A DNA stretch of 64,000 nt from an uncultured Pelagibacteraceae bacterium (GTDB lineage: Bacteria > Pseudomonadota > Alphaproteobacteria > Pelagibacterales > Pelagibacteraceae): positions 124,001-188,000 of the forward strand of contig CACDII010000001.1 of NCBI GenBank assembly GCA_902552985.1, read 5' to 3'. This document shows positions 36,769-45,281 of the stretch, piece after piece; position 1 is the first letter of the stretch; every line of letters starts with the position of its first letter. Both the position numbers and the translations under genes were made by a program. The notes beneath the pieces were generated by a model. That model was not told the origin of the DNA and made no database searches. It saw only the letters and a list, made by a program, of their open reading frames with translations.

Positions 36769-37916
36769 TTTTCAGTTATTGCAATTCTTTTGTTGTACCA
36801 GTTCATCAATACAGAAATTGACAGGCTTATTGATAGATAAGTAAACATGGTGATTGATACTATTTCGATCGCTCTTCCTGTTTGCATTAAAGCTGTTCCA
36901 GCAAAAACTAAAACTAAATCAGGATATGCTATAGCTGCAGCTAGAGAAGAATTTTTTGTTAAATTTAAATATTGGTTTGTAGTTGGTGGAATTATAATTC
37001 TTAATGCTTGAGGCATAATAACTAATTTTAAAACCTGGTTAGGTGTTAAACCAATCGATGCAGCGGCCTCTTTTTGACCTTTGCTAATTCCTTGAATTCC
37101 TGCTCTTACACATTCAGCTATAAAAGTAGCTGTATAAAGTGCTAATGCTAAAGTTAAAGCAATAAGTTCTGGCGGTATTCCAAGTCCTCCTTCATAAACA
37201 AACGATGTAGTAGATAACTGTTTTATAACTGGTATTTCAAAACTTAATGAAACGCCACCTACTAAAAAAGTTAATAATGGTAGAATTATAAATAAACCTA
37301 AAGATATATATAAAAGAGGTATTTGTTTACCTTCGTTTTCTTGTAATTTTCTTGCGTAATTTTTAATTACGATCATAGAAATAATGGCAGCTAAAATTGA
37401 ATATAAGAAAATATCTAAATTTTCCCAAACAAACCTTGGCACGAAAAGACCTTTAATTGTTAAAAAAAATACTCCCATTATGGCATCAGCATCTTGAGGT
37501 AAAGGTAGTGCTCTTAGTGCAGCAAAATACCAGAAAAAAATTTGTAAAAGTAATGGAATGTTTCTAAAAAATTCTACATAAAAAGTTGCTGAACGTTCTA
37601 TTAAATAATTAGGAGATAATCTTGCTATACCTATAACGACACCAAGAATAGTTGATATTATAATACCTATGAAAGCTACTAAAAGAGTATTTAATAAACC
37701 GACTAAATAGGCTCTGGCATATGAGTGTGAGCCGTCATATTCAATTAATGAAAATTGAACATCAAAAGAAGATTCTTGTGATAAAAACCCATAACCAAAT
37801 TCAATACCTCTATTTTCCATATTTGTTTGAGCATTTATGGTAAAAAAACCAAAAATTAGAGCAACAACCGCTAAGGTAAGTATTTGAGGTATTATTTTTC
37901 TTACTTTGGCATTCAT
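36765..37916 (-). CDS. aapQ: General L-amino acid ABC transporter permease AapQ
   Basis: Partner permease of AapM. It has 383 residues with membrane spans at the N-terminus, the long central insertion with RALPLPQDADAIMGVFFLTIKGLFVPR (in parts, about residues 145-170), and the EAA loop ECVRAGIQGISKGQKEAAASIGLTPNQ (in parts). It is 65 bp downstream of aapJ with a terminator-like hairpin in that gap. Confidence 0.95.
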   Translation of the reverse strand: MNAKVRKIIPQILTLAVVALIFGFFTINAQTNMENRGIEFGYGFLSQESSFDVQFSLIEYDGSHSYARAYLVGLLNTLLVAFIGIIISTILGVVIGIARLSPNYLIERSATFYVEFFRNIPLLLQIFFWYFAALRALPLPQDADAIMGVFFLTIKGLFVPRFVWENLDIFLYSILAAIISMIVIKNYARKLQENEGKQIPLLYISLGLFIILPLLTFLVGGVSLSFEIPVIKQLSTTSFVYEGGLGIPPELIALTLALALYTATFIAECVRAGIQGISKGQKEAAASIGLTPNQVLKLVIMPQALRIIIPPTTNQYLNLTKNSSLAAAIAYPDLVLVFAGTALMQTGRAIEIVSITMFTYLSISLSISVLMNWYNKRIAITEK

Positions 37917-37932
37917 AAATTTGAAATATAAA

Positions 37933-37962
37933 AAAAAGGGCTAGAAAAATCTAGCCCTTTTT
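37933..37962 (-). terminator. Intrinsic terminator-like hairpin between aapJ and aapQ
   Basis: A perfect 13-bp stem, AAAAAGGGCTAGA / TCTAGCCCTTTTT, with a 4-base AAAA loop, 20 bp past the aapJ stop. The minus-strand copy ends in a T-run. Same arrangement as in the pst cluster: partial termination after the binding-protein gene would raise AapJ over the membrane subunits. Confidence 0.85.
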
Positions 37963-37981
37963 AAAGTTTATTAAGATAAAA

Positions 37982-39019
37982 TTATCTTGCAGGTGGTACG
38001 TAAAGTATTCCACCTTTTGTCCATAATTGGTTTGGACCTCTGTCAGGTAAAATACCAGTATCAGCTATATTTCTCTTATAGCTTTCACCGTAATTTCCAA
38101 CTTGCTTAATAATTCTTAAACTCCATTCGTTATCTAAACCGAAAGCAGCACCTAATTCACCTTCTGCACCAACAAGTCTTTTAATAGCTGGATTTTCAGA
38201 ATTTTTCATAGAATCTGCATTTGAAGAAGTAATACCATACTCTTCAGCTTCGATCATAACGTTTAAAGACCATCTAACGATATCTTCCCAAACTGAGTCA
38301 CCTTGACGAACAACAGGACCTAAAGGTTCTTTTGAAATCGTTTCTGGTAACACAATATGTTCATCTGGGTTCTGCATTTTAGTTCTTTGTGCAGCTAAAC
38401 CAGATTTATCAGTTGTGTAAGTATCACATCTTCCAGAGTCATAAGCAGCAACAACTTCGTCAGCTTTTTCAAAAGCTACAGGCTCATAAGAAATTCCTTT
38501 AGAGTTAAAGAAGTCTCTCATGTTAAGCTCAGTTGTTGTACCAATGTTAGTACAAGCAGAAATTCCATTCTTAAATTGATTTACAGAAGTAATTCCTGAA
38601 CTTTTTCTAACCATAAATCCTTGACCATCGTAGAAGTTTACTCCAACGAAAGTTAGACCTATGTCAGCATCTCTAGAAAGTGTCCATGTAGTGTTTCTTG
38701 ATAAAATATCAATTTCACCAGATGTTAAAGCAGTAAATCTTTCTTTAGCACTTAGAGGTGTGAACTTAACTTTGTTCGCATCACCTAAAGTTGCTGCAGC
38801 AACTGCTCTACATACATCAACGTCAACACCTGTCCAATTTCCTGATGCATCAGCATTAGAAAATCCAGGTAGACCTTGAGATACGCCACATCTTACAAAA
38901 CCTTTCTTCTGAGTGTTTTTAAGAGTTTTTGATTTCTTTGCCATAGCTTCTGTTGAGAATGCAAAAAGCACAGCAACCATTGCTACGAAAGAAGTCAATT
39001 GTTTTATATATTTAAACAT
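37982..39019 (-). CDS. aapJ: General L-amino acid ABC transporter, periplasmic binding protein
   Basis: Solute-binding protein of the Aap system, usually among the most abundant SAR11 proteins. The 345 residues have a signal peptide (cleavage likely after AMA, residue 27), VRCGVSQGLPGFSNAD, DVDVCRAVAAATLGD, LSRNTTWTLSRDA, ISACTNIGTTTELNMRDFF (the family's conserved pattern) and GPVVRQGDSVWEDIVRW. AAGGACG precedes the ATG. The codon and base composition is visibly less A+T-extreme than its neighbours, as expected for a highly expressed gene. Confidence 0.96.
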   Translation of the reverse strand: MFKYIKQLTSFVAMVAVLFAFSTEAMAKKSKTLKNTQKKGFVRCGVSQGLPGFSNADASGNWTGVDVDVCRAVAAATLGDANKVKFTPLSAKERFTALTSGEIDILSRNTTWTLSRDADIGLTFVGVNFYDGQGFMVRKSSGITSVNQFKNGISACTNIGTTTELNMRDFFNSKGISYEPVAFEKADEVVAAYDSGRCDTYTTDKSGLAAQRTKMQNPDEHIVLPETISKEPLGPVVRQGDSVWEDIVRWSLNVMIEAEEYGITSSNADSMKNSENPAIKRLVGAEGELGAAFGLDNEWSLRIIKQVGNYGESYKRNIADTGILPDRGPNQLWTKGGILYVPPAR

Positions 39020-39049
39020 ATTCGTCCTTTTATTTATTTGTTAACAAAT

Positions 39050-39072
39050 AATTCAAAAAAAAATTTTGAATT
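39050..39072 (-). other. Hairpin in the aapJ leader near the ribosome site
   Basis: Perfect 9-bp arms AATTCAAAA (39050-39058) and TTTTGAATT (39064-39072) with a 5-base loop, about 30 bases before the aapJ ATG. All but one pair are A-T, so the hairpin is weak; it could still affect leader stability or loading. Confidence 0.4.
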
Positions 39073-39124
39073 AAATTAATTATCTATTTAATTAAATTTT
39101 CTATCAATTAAAATTTTTCTTAAA

Positions 39125-39178
39125 CTACATTTAGATAAATTTTTTTTTTATAGACTAAATGTAGATAAAAAGATCTAC
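39125..39178 (-). promoter_or_regulatory. Two mutually exclusive hairpins between tRNA-Arg and aapJ
   Basis: In minus-strand RNA order: GTAGAT (39178-39173) pairs with ATCTAC (39166-39161); CTACATTTAG (39164-39155) pairs with CTAAATGTAG (39134-39125). The two stems share bases 39161-39164, so only one can form at a time. This is the layout expected of a leader switch, of tRNA 3' processing/termination, or, as DNA, of an operator. The transcription start of aapJ is not known. The rest of 39020-39195 is A+T-rich and without ORF. Confidence 0.4.
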
Positions 39179-39195
39179 CTGAGATTGTATTGAGA

Positions 39196-39272
39196 TGGCG
39201 CGCTCTGAAGGATTCGAACCTTCGACCCTCGGTTTAGAAAACCGATGCTCTATCCAGCTGAGCTAAGAGCGC
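39196..39272 (-). tRNA. tRNA-Arg (TCT)
   Basis: A 77-base cloverleaf on the minus strand: acceptor GCGCTCT/AGAGCGC, D-arm TAGCTCAGCTGGATAGAGC, anticodon loop TTTCTAA (anticodon TCT, reading AGA/AGG), T-loop GGTTCGAATCC and an encoded CCA. AGA is the dominant Arg codon in this A+T-rich DNA. It is transcribed toward aapJ, 176 bp downstream, and follows trkH by 58 bp. Confidence 0.97.
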
Positions 39273-39330
39273 ATAAAACTAATTTTAAATTAAGCAATAT
39301 TAGATTATTTTTTTAAGAAATCTAGATGTA

Positions 39331-40737
39331 TTAACTTCTAAAAAGAAATTTTTTTATCAATATAAGTAAAGTTAATAATTCAATTCTACCGATAATCATA
39401 AAAATAATAAGGTAAACTTTTGTAAAAAATTGAAGATCTTGGAAACTAAAAACATCTAATCCATACATAGAAGAGTTGACAGTATTCATAATAGTCAAAA
39501 TTGATATTTTAAAAGAGTTTTCTAAAGAAATATCGGAAATTGTTAATAAAGAAGATAAAAGAAACAAAGATATAATAAAAACTATTACAGATAAAAAATA
39601 TTTATTAATTTCGACATCTTTTATGTTTACATCAAAAAGAGGATATTTGTTTAAAAAAATATTTTTTGGTTTTGCATGAAGAATAAGATTATTTATAGAA
39701 AATTTAAACAAAGCATAAAGTTTTAAAAATCTAATACCTGAACTAGTAGAAAAAAAGGAACCACCTACAATAACTAACATAAGAAATATAAATGAGAGAT
39801 TTTCAGGCGATTTGTCCAGAGAAATTCCAATATTAGATATACTGCTTGTTAAAGAAAGTAATATAACACTAAAATTATATCCATAATTTAATAGTAAATA
39901 AAATAAAAGTAAAAGAACTATAAAATATATAAATAAATAAATGTCTTCTTGAAAAAAAATAATATTTTTCTTTTTAAAAAAAAATAAATTGTAAACAAAA
40001 AAAATACTAAAAAAAGAAGATAACATCAATAATGAAAACACTATTTCTTTTAAATTAGAATTGATTATATTTGATAAATTATTTACTGGTAAAAAACCTC
40101 CAGAAGAAATTAGAGTCATCGATAAGTTGAATGCATCAAATGTCCTTAGATCGATAAGTTTTAAAATTAAAAAAATAAAAAAGGTTAAGAATGTATACAA
40201 AACAAGTATTTTAAACGATTGTTTTAATGTTTCAATGGTATCGAAGGATAAAAAATTAGTCAATGTTTTCTTAAAACTAGTATCAAAAATATCTATAAGC
40301 AAAATTACCGAAGATAAAAAATATAGGCCACCTATCCATTGTGATGATGATCTCCATAAAATTAAACTTTGATCTAAATGCTTAATATTATCAAATATTG
40401 TAAAACCAGTAGATGTAAAACCAGAAATAGCTTCAAAATAGGAATCTAAAAATGTTAAGTTATAAATACTTAAATAATATGGAATTGAAATTAAAAATGT
40501 TAATATAAAATAACCTAAAACTACAGTCAAAATTTTATAATATATAGATGTTTTAAAATTTGTTTTTTTTTTAAATATAAAAATAGATCCTAAAATTAAA
40601 GATACAATTAGTGAATAAACATAACTATTTAAATTCAAATATAAATTAAAATAATAGGAATAAATTATATTAAAAAAAGAAAATATAGAAATTATCAAAG
40701 AAAAAATTCCAAGATAAAATATACTAAAATAATTCAT
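39331..40737 (-). CDS. trkH: Trk-type K+ uptake system membrane subunit TrkH
   Basis: K+-translocating subunit that works with TrkA. The 468 residues are very Phe/Leu/Ile/Ser-rich and polytopic. Four pore-loop remnants are visible: SGFTSTGFTIF (about residue 105), LISSGGFLPVNN, SSISNIGISLD and TVNSSMYGLD; glycines of the selectivity filter are kept in each. Divergent in sequence, so TrkH versus KtrB rests on the adjacent two-domain TrkA. Six bp separate it from trkA upstream. Confidence 0.88.
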   Translation of the reverse strand: MNYFSIFYLGIFSLIISIFSFFNIIYSYYFNLYLNLNSYVYSLIVSLILGSIFIFKKKTNFKTSIYYKILTVVLGYFILTFLISIPYYLSIYNLTFLDSYFEAISGFTSTGFTIFDNIKHLDQSLILWRSSSQWIGGLYFLSSVILLIDIFDTSFKKTLTNFLSFDTIETLKQSFKILVLYTFLTFFIFLILKLIDLRTFDAFNLSMTLISSGGFLPVNNLSNIINSNLKEIVFSLLMLSSFFSIFFVYNLFFFKKKNIIFFQEDIYLFIYFIVLLLLFYLLLNYGYNFSVILLSLTSSISNIGISLDKSPENLSFIFLMLVIVGGSFFSTSSGIRFLKLYALFKFSINNLILHAKPKNIFLNKYPLFDVNIKDVEINKYFLSVIVFIISLFLLSSLLTISDISLENSFKISILTIMNTVNSSMYGLDVFSFQDLQFFTKVYLIIFMIIGRIELLTLLILIKKFLFRS

Positions 40738-40742
40738 TAAAA

Positions 40743-42116
40743 TTAGATAGAGCTAATTCGAAACATATTTTCAACAATAGATAAATGGTCTCTTTTTGCT
40801 AAAAATACGACAGTATCATCTTTTTGAAAAATAAAATTTGATCTTGGAATTATTATATTTTTGTCTCTTAAAATTGCTCCAATTCTTATTTCTTCTGGAA
40901 GATTTGCTTTTTTTAGTTCTTTATTAATTAGTTCAGACGTTTCAATAATTTCAGCTTCAATAACTTCATACTCTCCATTAAGTATACTGTAAGCTGTTTC
41001 TATTGTTCCTTTGTGGACATGTTTTAAAATACTTGAAACTGTATTCATTCTTGGATCAATAAGATCATCAATCTTTAAAGATGATTTCAACAAAGCATAA
41101 TTTGGTTTATTAATTAAAGCCATTGTTCTTTTATCTTTAGAAAATTTTTCTACCAAAACACTTACCATTAAGTTATCCTCATCATCATTTGTTAAAGCTA
41201 AAACTGTTTCAACTTCCTCTAAATTAGCTTCAGTTAAAACATCTTCCTCAAGTCCATTACCATTAATTACGATTGAGTTATTAAGTTTACTTGCAATAAA
41301 TTCAGCTCTATCTTTATTTTTTTCAATTATTTTAATTCTAGTTGATTCAAAAGATTTTTCTATATTTTGCGCTAAGTTAAAACCAATATTTCCCCCTCCA
41401 ATAATTAAAATTTTATTGGAGATTTTTTCTTCATGACCAAAAGCTGACAATGTTAGTTCCATTTGTGAAGAATTAATTATGACATAAGCTTTGTCATTTT
41501 CTTCCATAATGTCATTTTTTTTTAAAATAATAAATTTTTCATTTCTAATAACTCCCAAGATATTTGCCTCTAATTTTGGAAATTTTTTTGTTAAATCGTT
41601 TAATTTAATACCGATCAAAGGGCAGTTTTTGTTAACATTTATTTCGAGTAATCTTATTTTGCTTTCAGCAAAAGGAACATTATCTAATGCGCCTGGTGCT
41701 TCAAGCTTCCTTTGTATAGATTTGGCAATCTCAATTTCTGGCGATATAATAACATCTATTGGAAGATTTTCTTTATTGTAAACATTTGAAAATTTCGGAT
41801 TTAAATAATCTTGGGATCTTATTCTCGCTATTTTCTTAGATATTTTAAAAACTGTATATGCGATTTGACATATTAGCATGTTAATTTCATCATTTTTAGT
41901 AACAGCAATAATCATATCTGTATTTGCTGCGTCTGCTTTTTCTAAGATAGATGGATATGTTGCTTTGCCAACTATTCCCTTAACATCTAATGTATCGTTT
42001 ATTTTTTGTATATCTTCGCTGGACTGATCTATCACCGTGATTGAGTGATTTTGTTCACTTAATAGTTTTGCTATTGTAAACCCTACCCTACCAGCACCAC
42101 ATATTATAATATTCAT
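40743..42116 (-). CDS. trkA: Trk K+ uptake system NAD-binding peripheral protein TrkA
   Basis: Cytoplasmic gating ring of the Trk channel. The 457 residues contain two tandem RCK units, each with a Rossmann nucleotide loop: IICGAGRVGFTIAKLLSE (about residues 3-20) and LIIGGGNIGFNLAQNIE (about 235-251), each followed by a TrkA-C region. It lies 1 bp after the ntrX stop; the ntrY-ntrX-trkA order is conserved in alphaproteobacteria. Confidence 0.95.
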   Translation of the reverse strand: MNIIICGAGRVGFTIAKLLSEQNHSITVIDQSSEDIQKINDTLDVKGIVGKATYPSILEKADAANTDMIIAVTKNDEINMLICQIAYTVFKISKKIARIRSQDYLNPKFSNVYNKENLPIDVIISPEIEIAKSIQRKLEAPGALDNVPFAESKIRLLEINVNKNCPLIGIKLNDLTKKFPKLEANILGVIRNEKFIILKKNDIMEENDKAYVIINSSQMELTLSAFGHEEKISNKILIIGGGNIGFNLAQNIEKSFESTRIKIIEKNKDRAEFIASKLNNSIVINGNGLEEDVLTEANLEEVETVLALTNDDEDNLMVSVLVEKFSKDKRTMALINKPNYALLKSSLKIDDLIDPRMNTVSSILKHVHKGTIETAYSILNGEYEVIEAEIIETSELINKELKKANLPEEIRIGAILRDKNIIIPRSNFIFQKDDTVVFLAKRDHLSIVENMFRISSI

Positions 42117-42117
42117 A

Positions 42118-43473
42118 TCAATTTAAATCTTTAACTCCTAAGCCTTTCAATTTTCTATGTAAAGCGGATCTTTCCATTCCAACAAATTTTGCTGTTTTAG
42201 ATATATTTCCGCCAAACTTTTTAAGCTGAGTTGTTAAGTATTCTCTCTCAAAATTTTCCCTTGCTTCTTTTAAAGGAAATGCCAAAGTATTTTCTAACTT
42301 ATAACTATCTTCATCTGAATTTTTTAGAGATTCCTTTATTATACTTGATACTTTTTCGTCTGTTAATGGTGATAATATAGCCATTCTTTCAATCAAATTT
42401 CTTAATTCTCTAACATTGCCAGGCCAAGTATAATTAATTAAATATTGATTATTTGTATCAATATTAAATTTTTTAATATTATAACTTTTTGAAATTTTTT
42501 CTAAAAAATATTTAATTAACAAAGGAATATCGCTAATTCTATTGCTCAATGAATCTATATTGATTTGAAAAACATTTAATCTATGAAATAAATCCTCCCT
42601 AAAATTACCTAGTTTAATTTCGCTCTTGATATCTTTAGTAGATGAACAAATTATTCTAACATCAACTTTAATATCATGATCGCCATTAATTCTTTTAAAT
42701 TTTTGATCAATTAAAACTCTTAGAATTTTTGATTGTGTCTCTAAAGGAATTTCTGAAACTTCATCTATTAATAAAATACCTTTTGACGCTTTTTCTAGTG
42801 CACCGTAAGAAATTACTCCGTTGGGTTTTTCTTCGCCAAATAGTTCCAGCTCATATTTTTTTACATCTAAGAGTGCACCATTCAATATTACAAAAGGGCC
42901 TTTTTTTCTTTTAGAAAGTTTATGTATTTTTCTTGCTACAAGTTCTTTTCCTGAGCCTGCCGGACCATTTATAAATATTCTGCTTTCTGAATCGGATAAC
43001 TTTGAAATCTGATCTCTAATTTTTTGTATATTAGGACTATCACCAATTAATTCATATGAATGAAAAAGTTTTGTCTCTAATTCTTTATTTTTGTTTTTTA
43101 GATTAAAGTTTTCAACAGCTCTATTTACAAAATTCATTAACCTTTCTTGGTCAAAAGGTTTTTGGATAAATTCAAATGCACCAGATTTTAAAGAATTTAC
43201 TGCCATTTCAATATTAGCATGACCAGAAATAATAATTACAGGAATATCTTTATTTTTACTCTTAATATGGGACAAAAGTTTAATACCATCATTATCACCT
43301 TTATCTAGTTTGACATCAATTATTGCAACATCAGGTAATTTTTTATCAATTTCAATCAAAGCCTGGTTGTAATTTGCTGCTATTCTAGTTTCGTATCCAG
43401 CATCTTTGATTAAATCATTAAGAATATTCCTAATATCTGCATTGTCATCTATAATTAATATTTCAGTAGACAT
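42118..43473 (-). CDS. ntrX: Nitrogen/redox response regulator NtrX, lacking the GAFTGA motif
   Basis: Response regulator paired with NtrY. The 451 residues comprise a receiver domain (phospho-acceptor D53, K105 in QKPFD), an AAA+ domain with Walker A GPAGSGKE (170-177) and Walker B ILLIDE (233-238), and a Fis-type HTH at the end (NISKTAKFVGMERSALHRKLKGLG). The sigma54-contact motif GAFTGA, expected between LFG and the Walker B, is replaced by LFGEEKPNGVISYGALE, so classical sigma54 activation is unlikely. The start overlaps ntrY by 11 bp. Confidence 0.93.
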   Translation of the reverse strand: MSTEILIIDDNADIRNILNDLIKDAGYETRIAANYNQALIEIDKKLPDVAIIDVKLDKGDNDGIKLLSHIKSKNKDIPVIIISGHANIEMAVNSLKSGAFEFIQKPFDQERLMNFVNRAVENFNLKNKNKELETKLFHSYELIGDSPNIQKIRDQISKLSDSESRIFINGPAGSGKELVARKIHKLSKRKKGPFVILNGALLDVKKYELELFGEEKPNGVISYGALEKASKGILLIDEVSEIPLETQSKILRVLIDQKFKRINGDHDIKVDVRIICSSTKDIKSEIKLGNFREDLFHRLNVFQINIDSLSNRISDIPLLIKYFLEKISKSYNIKKFNIDTNNQYLINYTWPGNVRELRNLIERMAILSPLTDEKVSSIIKESLKNSDEDSYKLENTLAFPLKEARENFEREYLTTQLKKFGGNISKTAKFVGMERSALHRKLKGLGVKDLN

Positions 43474-45247
43474 TTTTTTGAAACTTTATAATAATTTTTG
43501 CACCTGTTTTAATTTGTTCGAATTTAATATCACCATCATGATCATTTATTATCTTATTTACTATTGATAAACCTAAGCCAGTCCCTTTAGATTTTGTTGT
43601 AAAATAAGGTTTTAAAATATTGCTTAAATTTTTTTCAGAAAAACCTGTTCCATTATCAGTTATTATAATCGTTATATAATCATTTTTAGTTGTTATTTCT
43701 ATATCAATTTTTTTAGTAAAATCAGTATATTTAGATGCTCTTTCTTGTATACTTTCTATTGAATTTTTAATTAGATTGAAAAAAACTCTATTGATTTGTT
43801 CATTATCACAAATAAATACCACATCTTTGTTAGAATGTTTAAAATTAAAATTTATTGTATTATCTATCTCTTTTAACAATTTTATATTTTCATTAATAAT
43901 ATCTAATAAATTATTTTTTTTTAATATCGGCTTTGGCATTCTTGCAAAATCGGAAAACTCGTTTACTAAATTTTCTATTTGATTAATCTGTTTAATTATT
44001 GTTTTAAGATAATCATTAAAGTTATCTTTTTCAGTAGAATTTATTTTTTCTGAATATTTATTTTTTAATCTATCAATAGTTAATTGAATTGGAGTAAGCG
44101 GATTTTTAATTTCATGAGCCAATTTTCGTGCAACATTTTCCCAGGCTTCGTGCCGTTCTTTTGTTAATAATTTTTCTTGTTGGTTTTTAAGTTGATCTAT
44201 CATTAGATTAAAATTCTTGTTTAATATTTCAAGTTCTTTGTCTGTTTTAATTTCTGGGACTTTAGATTCTAAATTTCCTTTACCGATGTTTGATGATGCT
44301 GAGATAAGGTTACTAATAGATCTAAAAAATCTTGAAGAAAATTTTATTGCAATTGAAATTGATAAAAATAATAACAAAGTTACAATTACCAAATAAATCA
44401 ATACAAAAGATATTTTTATACCAGTTCTTTTATTTTCCACAGTATAATAAAAATTTAACGCTTCTTGAGACTCTTTTAAATAATTAGAAATTTCGGTGTC
44501 TAAAAATTTAACTACATAGAGATATGTGTCTATATATGCATTTAATTTAAGTATCGCTGCAGATTTATTTTCATAGGCATTAATTATTTTTAATGATCTT
44601 TCTTCAGCGAAAACCATTTCTAAAGCATTTTCACTAGGTGGCTCGAATAAGTTAATGTTTTCTAACGTTGTTGCTATTAAATTACCCTTACTATCTATTA
44701 AATGTATTTCGTCTACATCTCTTATATATTTTTGTGTATTTAAAATATTTTTGAAACTTTTGGGATTATCGTAAAAAATATTAACATTTTTATTTATATC
44801 ATATCCTATCAACACTATGTCTGACTCAATTTTGTTTCTTACATCATCCACATATTTTTTACTTATTTCGTGTGAATTGTTTACAGCTAAAGTAATTTTT
44901 CTGTCAAAATATTTTTCAAGAGCAAAAGAAAACAAAAATAATGAAAAAACTGAAATTAAAACTGATGGTATTAAAGTAAATAGTGAAAAAAAGCCTATAT
45001 ATTTTTTATTAGATCTAGACCCCTCAGTGCTTATATCGTTTTTTAATGAATTTTTAACTTCTACAAATGTTGCTACAAAAAAAATCAAAAGTAATAACAA
45101 ATTGAAAATCAATAAATATTGAAGATTTGTATCTGTTAATTGAATAAAACTTTTATCTATAAAGGTTAAAAACGTTAAAAAACCTACTGATAGGGTAATT
45201 ATAAATATTAAAATTAAAAATATATTTTTTTTGATAAATTCCAGCAT
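43463..45247 (-). CDS. ntrY: Sensor histidine kinase NtrY (PAS-less)
   Basis: Membrane kinase for NtrX. Its 594 residues have membrane segments at about 8-30, 42-62, 84-110 and 279-301, an extracytoplasmic region (about 111-278) between the third and fourth, HAMP (302-355), HisKA with H378 in ARKLAHEIKNPLTPIQL, and HATPase with NLIKNSIESI, DNGTGFS and GTGLGLSIVNKI. Longer NtrY proteins carry a PAS domain between HAMP and HisKA; here only about 10 residues separate them. First gene of ntrY-ntrX-trkA-trkH, divergent from ispDF across 34 bp. Confidence 0.93.
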   Translation of the reverse strand: MLEFIKKNIFLILIFIITLSVGFLTFLTFIDKSFIQLTDTNLQYLLIFNLLLLLIFFVATFVEVKNSLKNDISTEGSRSNKKYIGFFSLFTLIPSVLISVFSLFLFSFALEKYFDRKITLAVNNSHEISKKYVDDVRNKIESDIVLIGYDINKNVNIFYDNPKSFKNILNTQKYIRDVDEIHLIDSKGNLIATTLENINLFEPPSENALEMVFAEERSLKIINAYENKSAAILKLNAYIDTYLYVVKFLDTEISNYLKESQEALNFYYTVENKRTGIKISFVLIYLVIVTLLLFLSISIAIKFSSRFFRSISNLISASSNIGKGNLESKVPEIKTDKELEILNKNFNLMIDQLKNQQEKLLTKERHEAWENVARKLAHEIKNPLTPIQLTIDRLKNKYSEKINSTEKDNFNDYLKTIIKQINQIENLVNEFSDFARMPKPILKKNNLLDIINENIKLLKEIDNTINFNFKHSNKDVVFICDNEQINRVFFNLIKNSIESIQERASKYTDFTKKIDIEITTKNDYITIIITDNGTGFSEKNLSNILKPYFTTKSKGTGLGLSIVNKIINDHDGDIKFEQIKTGAKIIIKFQKNVY

Positions 45248-45281
45248 TATGTAATAAATATACTAATTAAATATTTTATTC

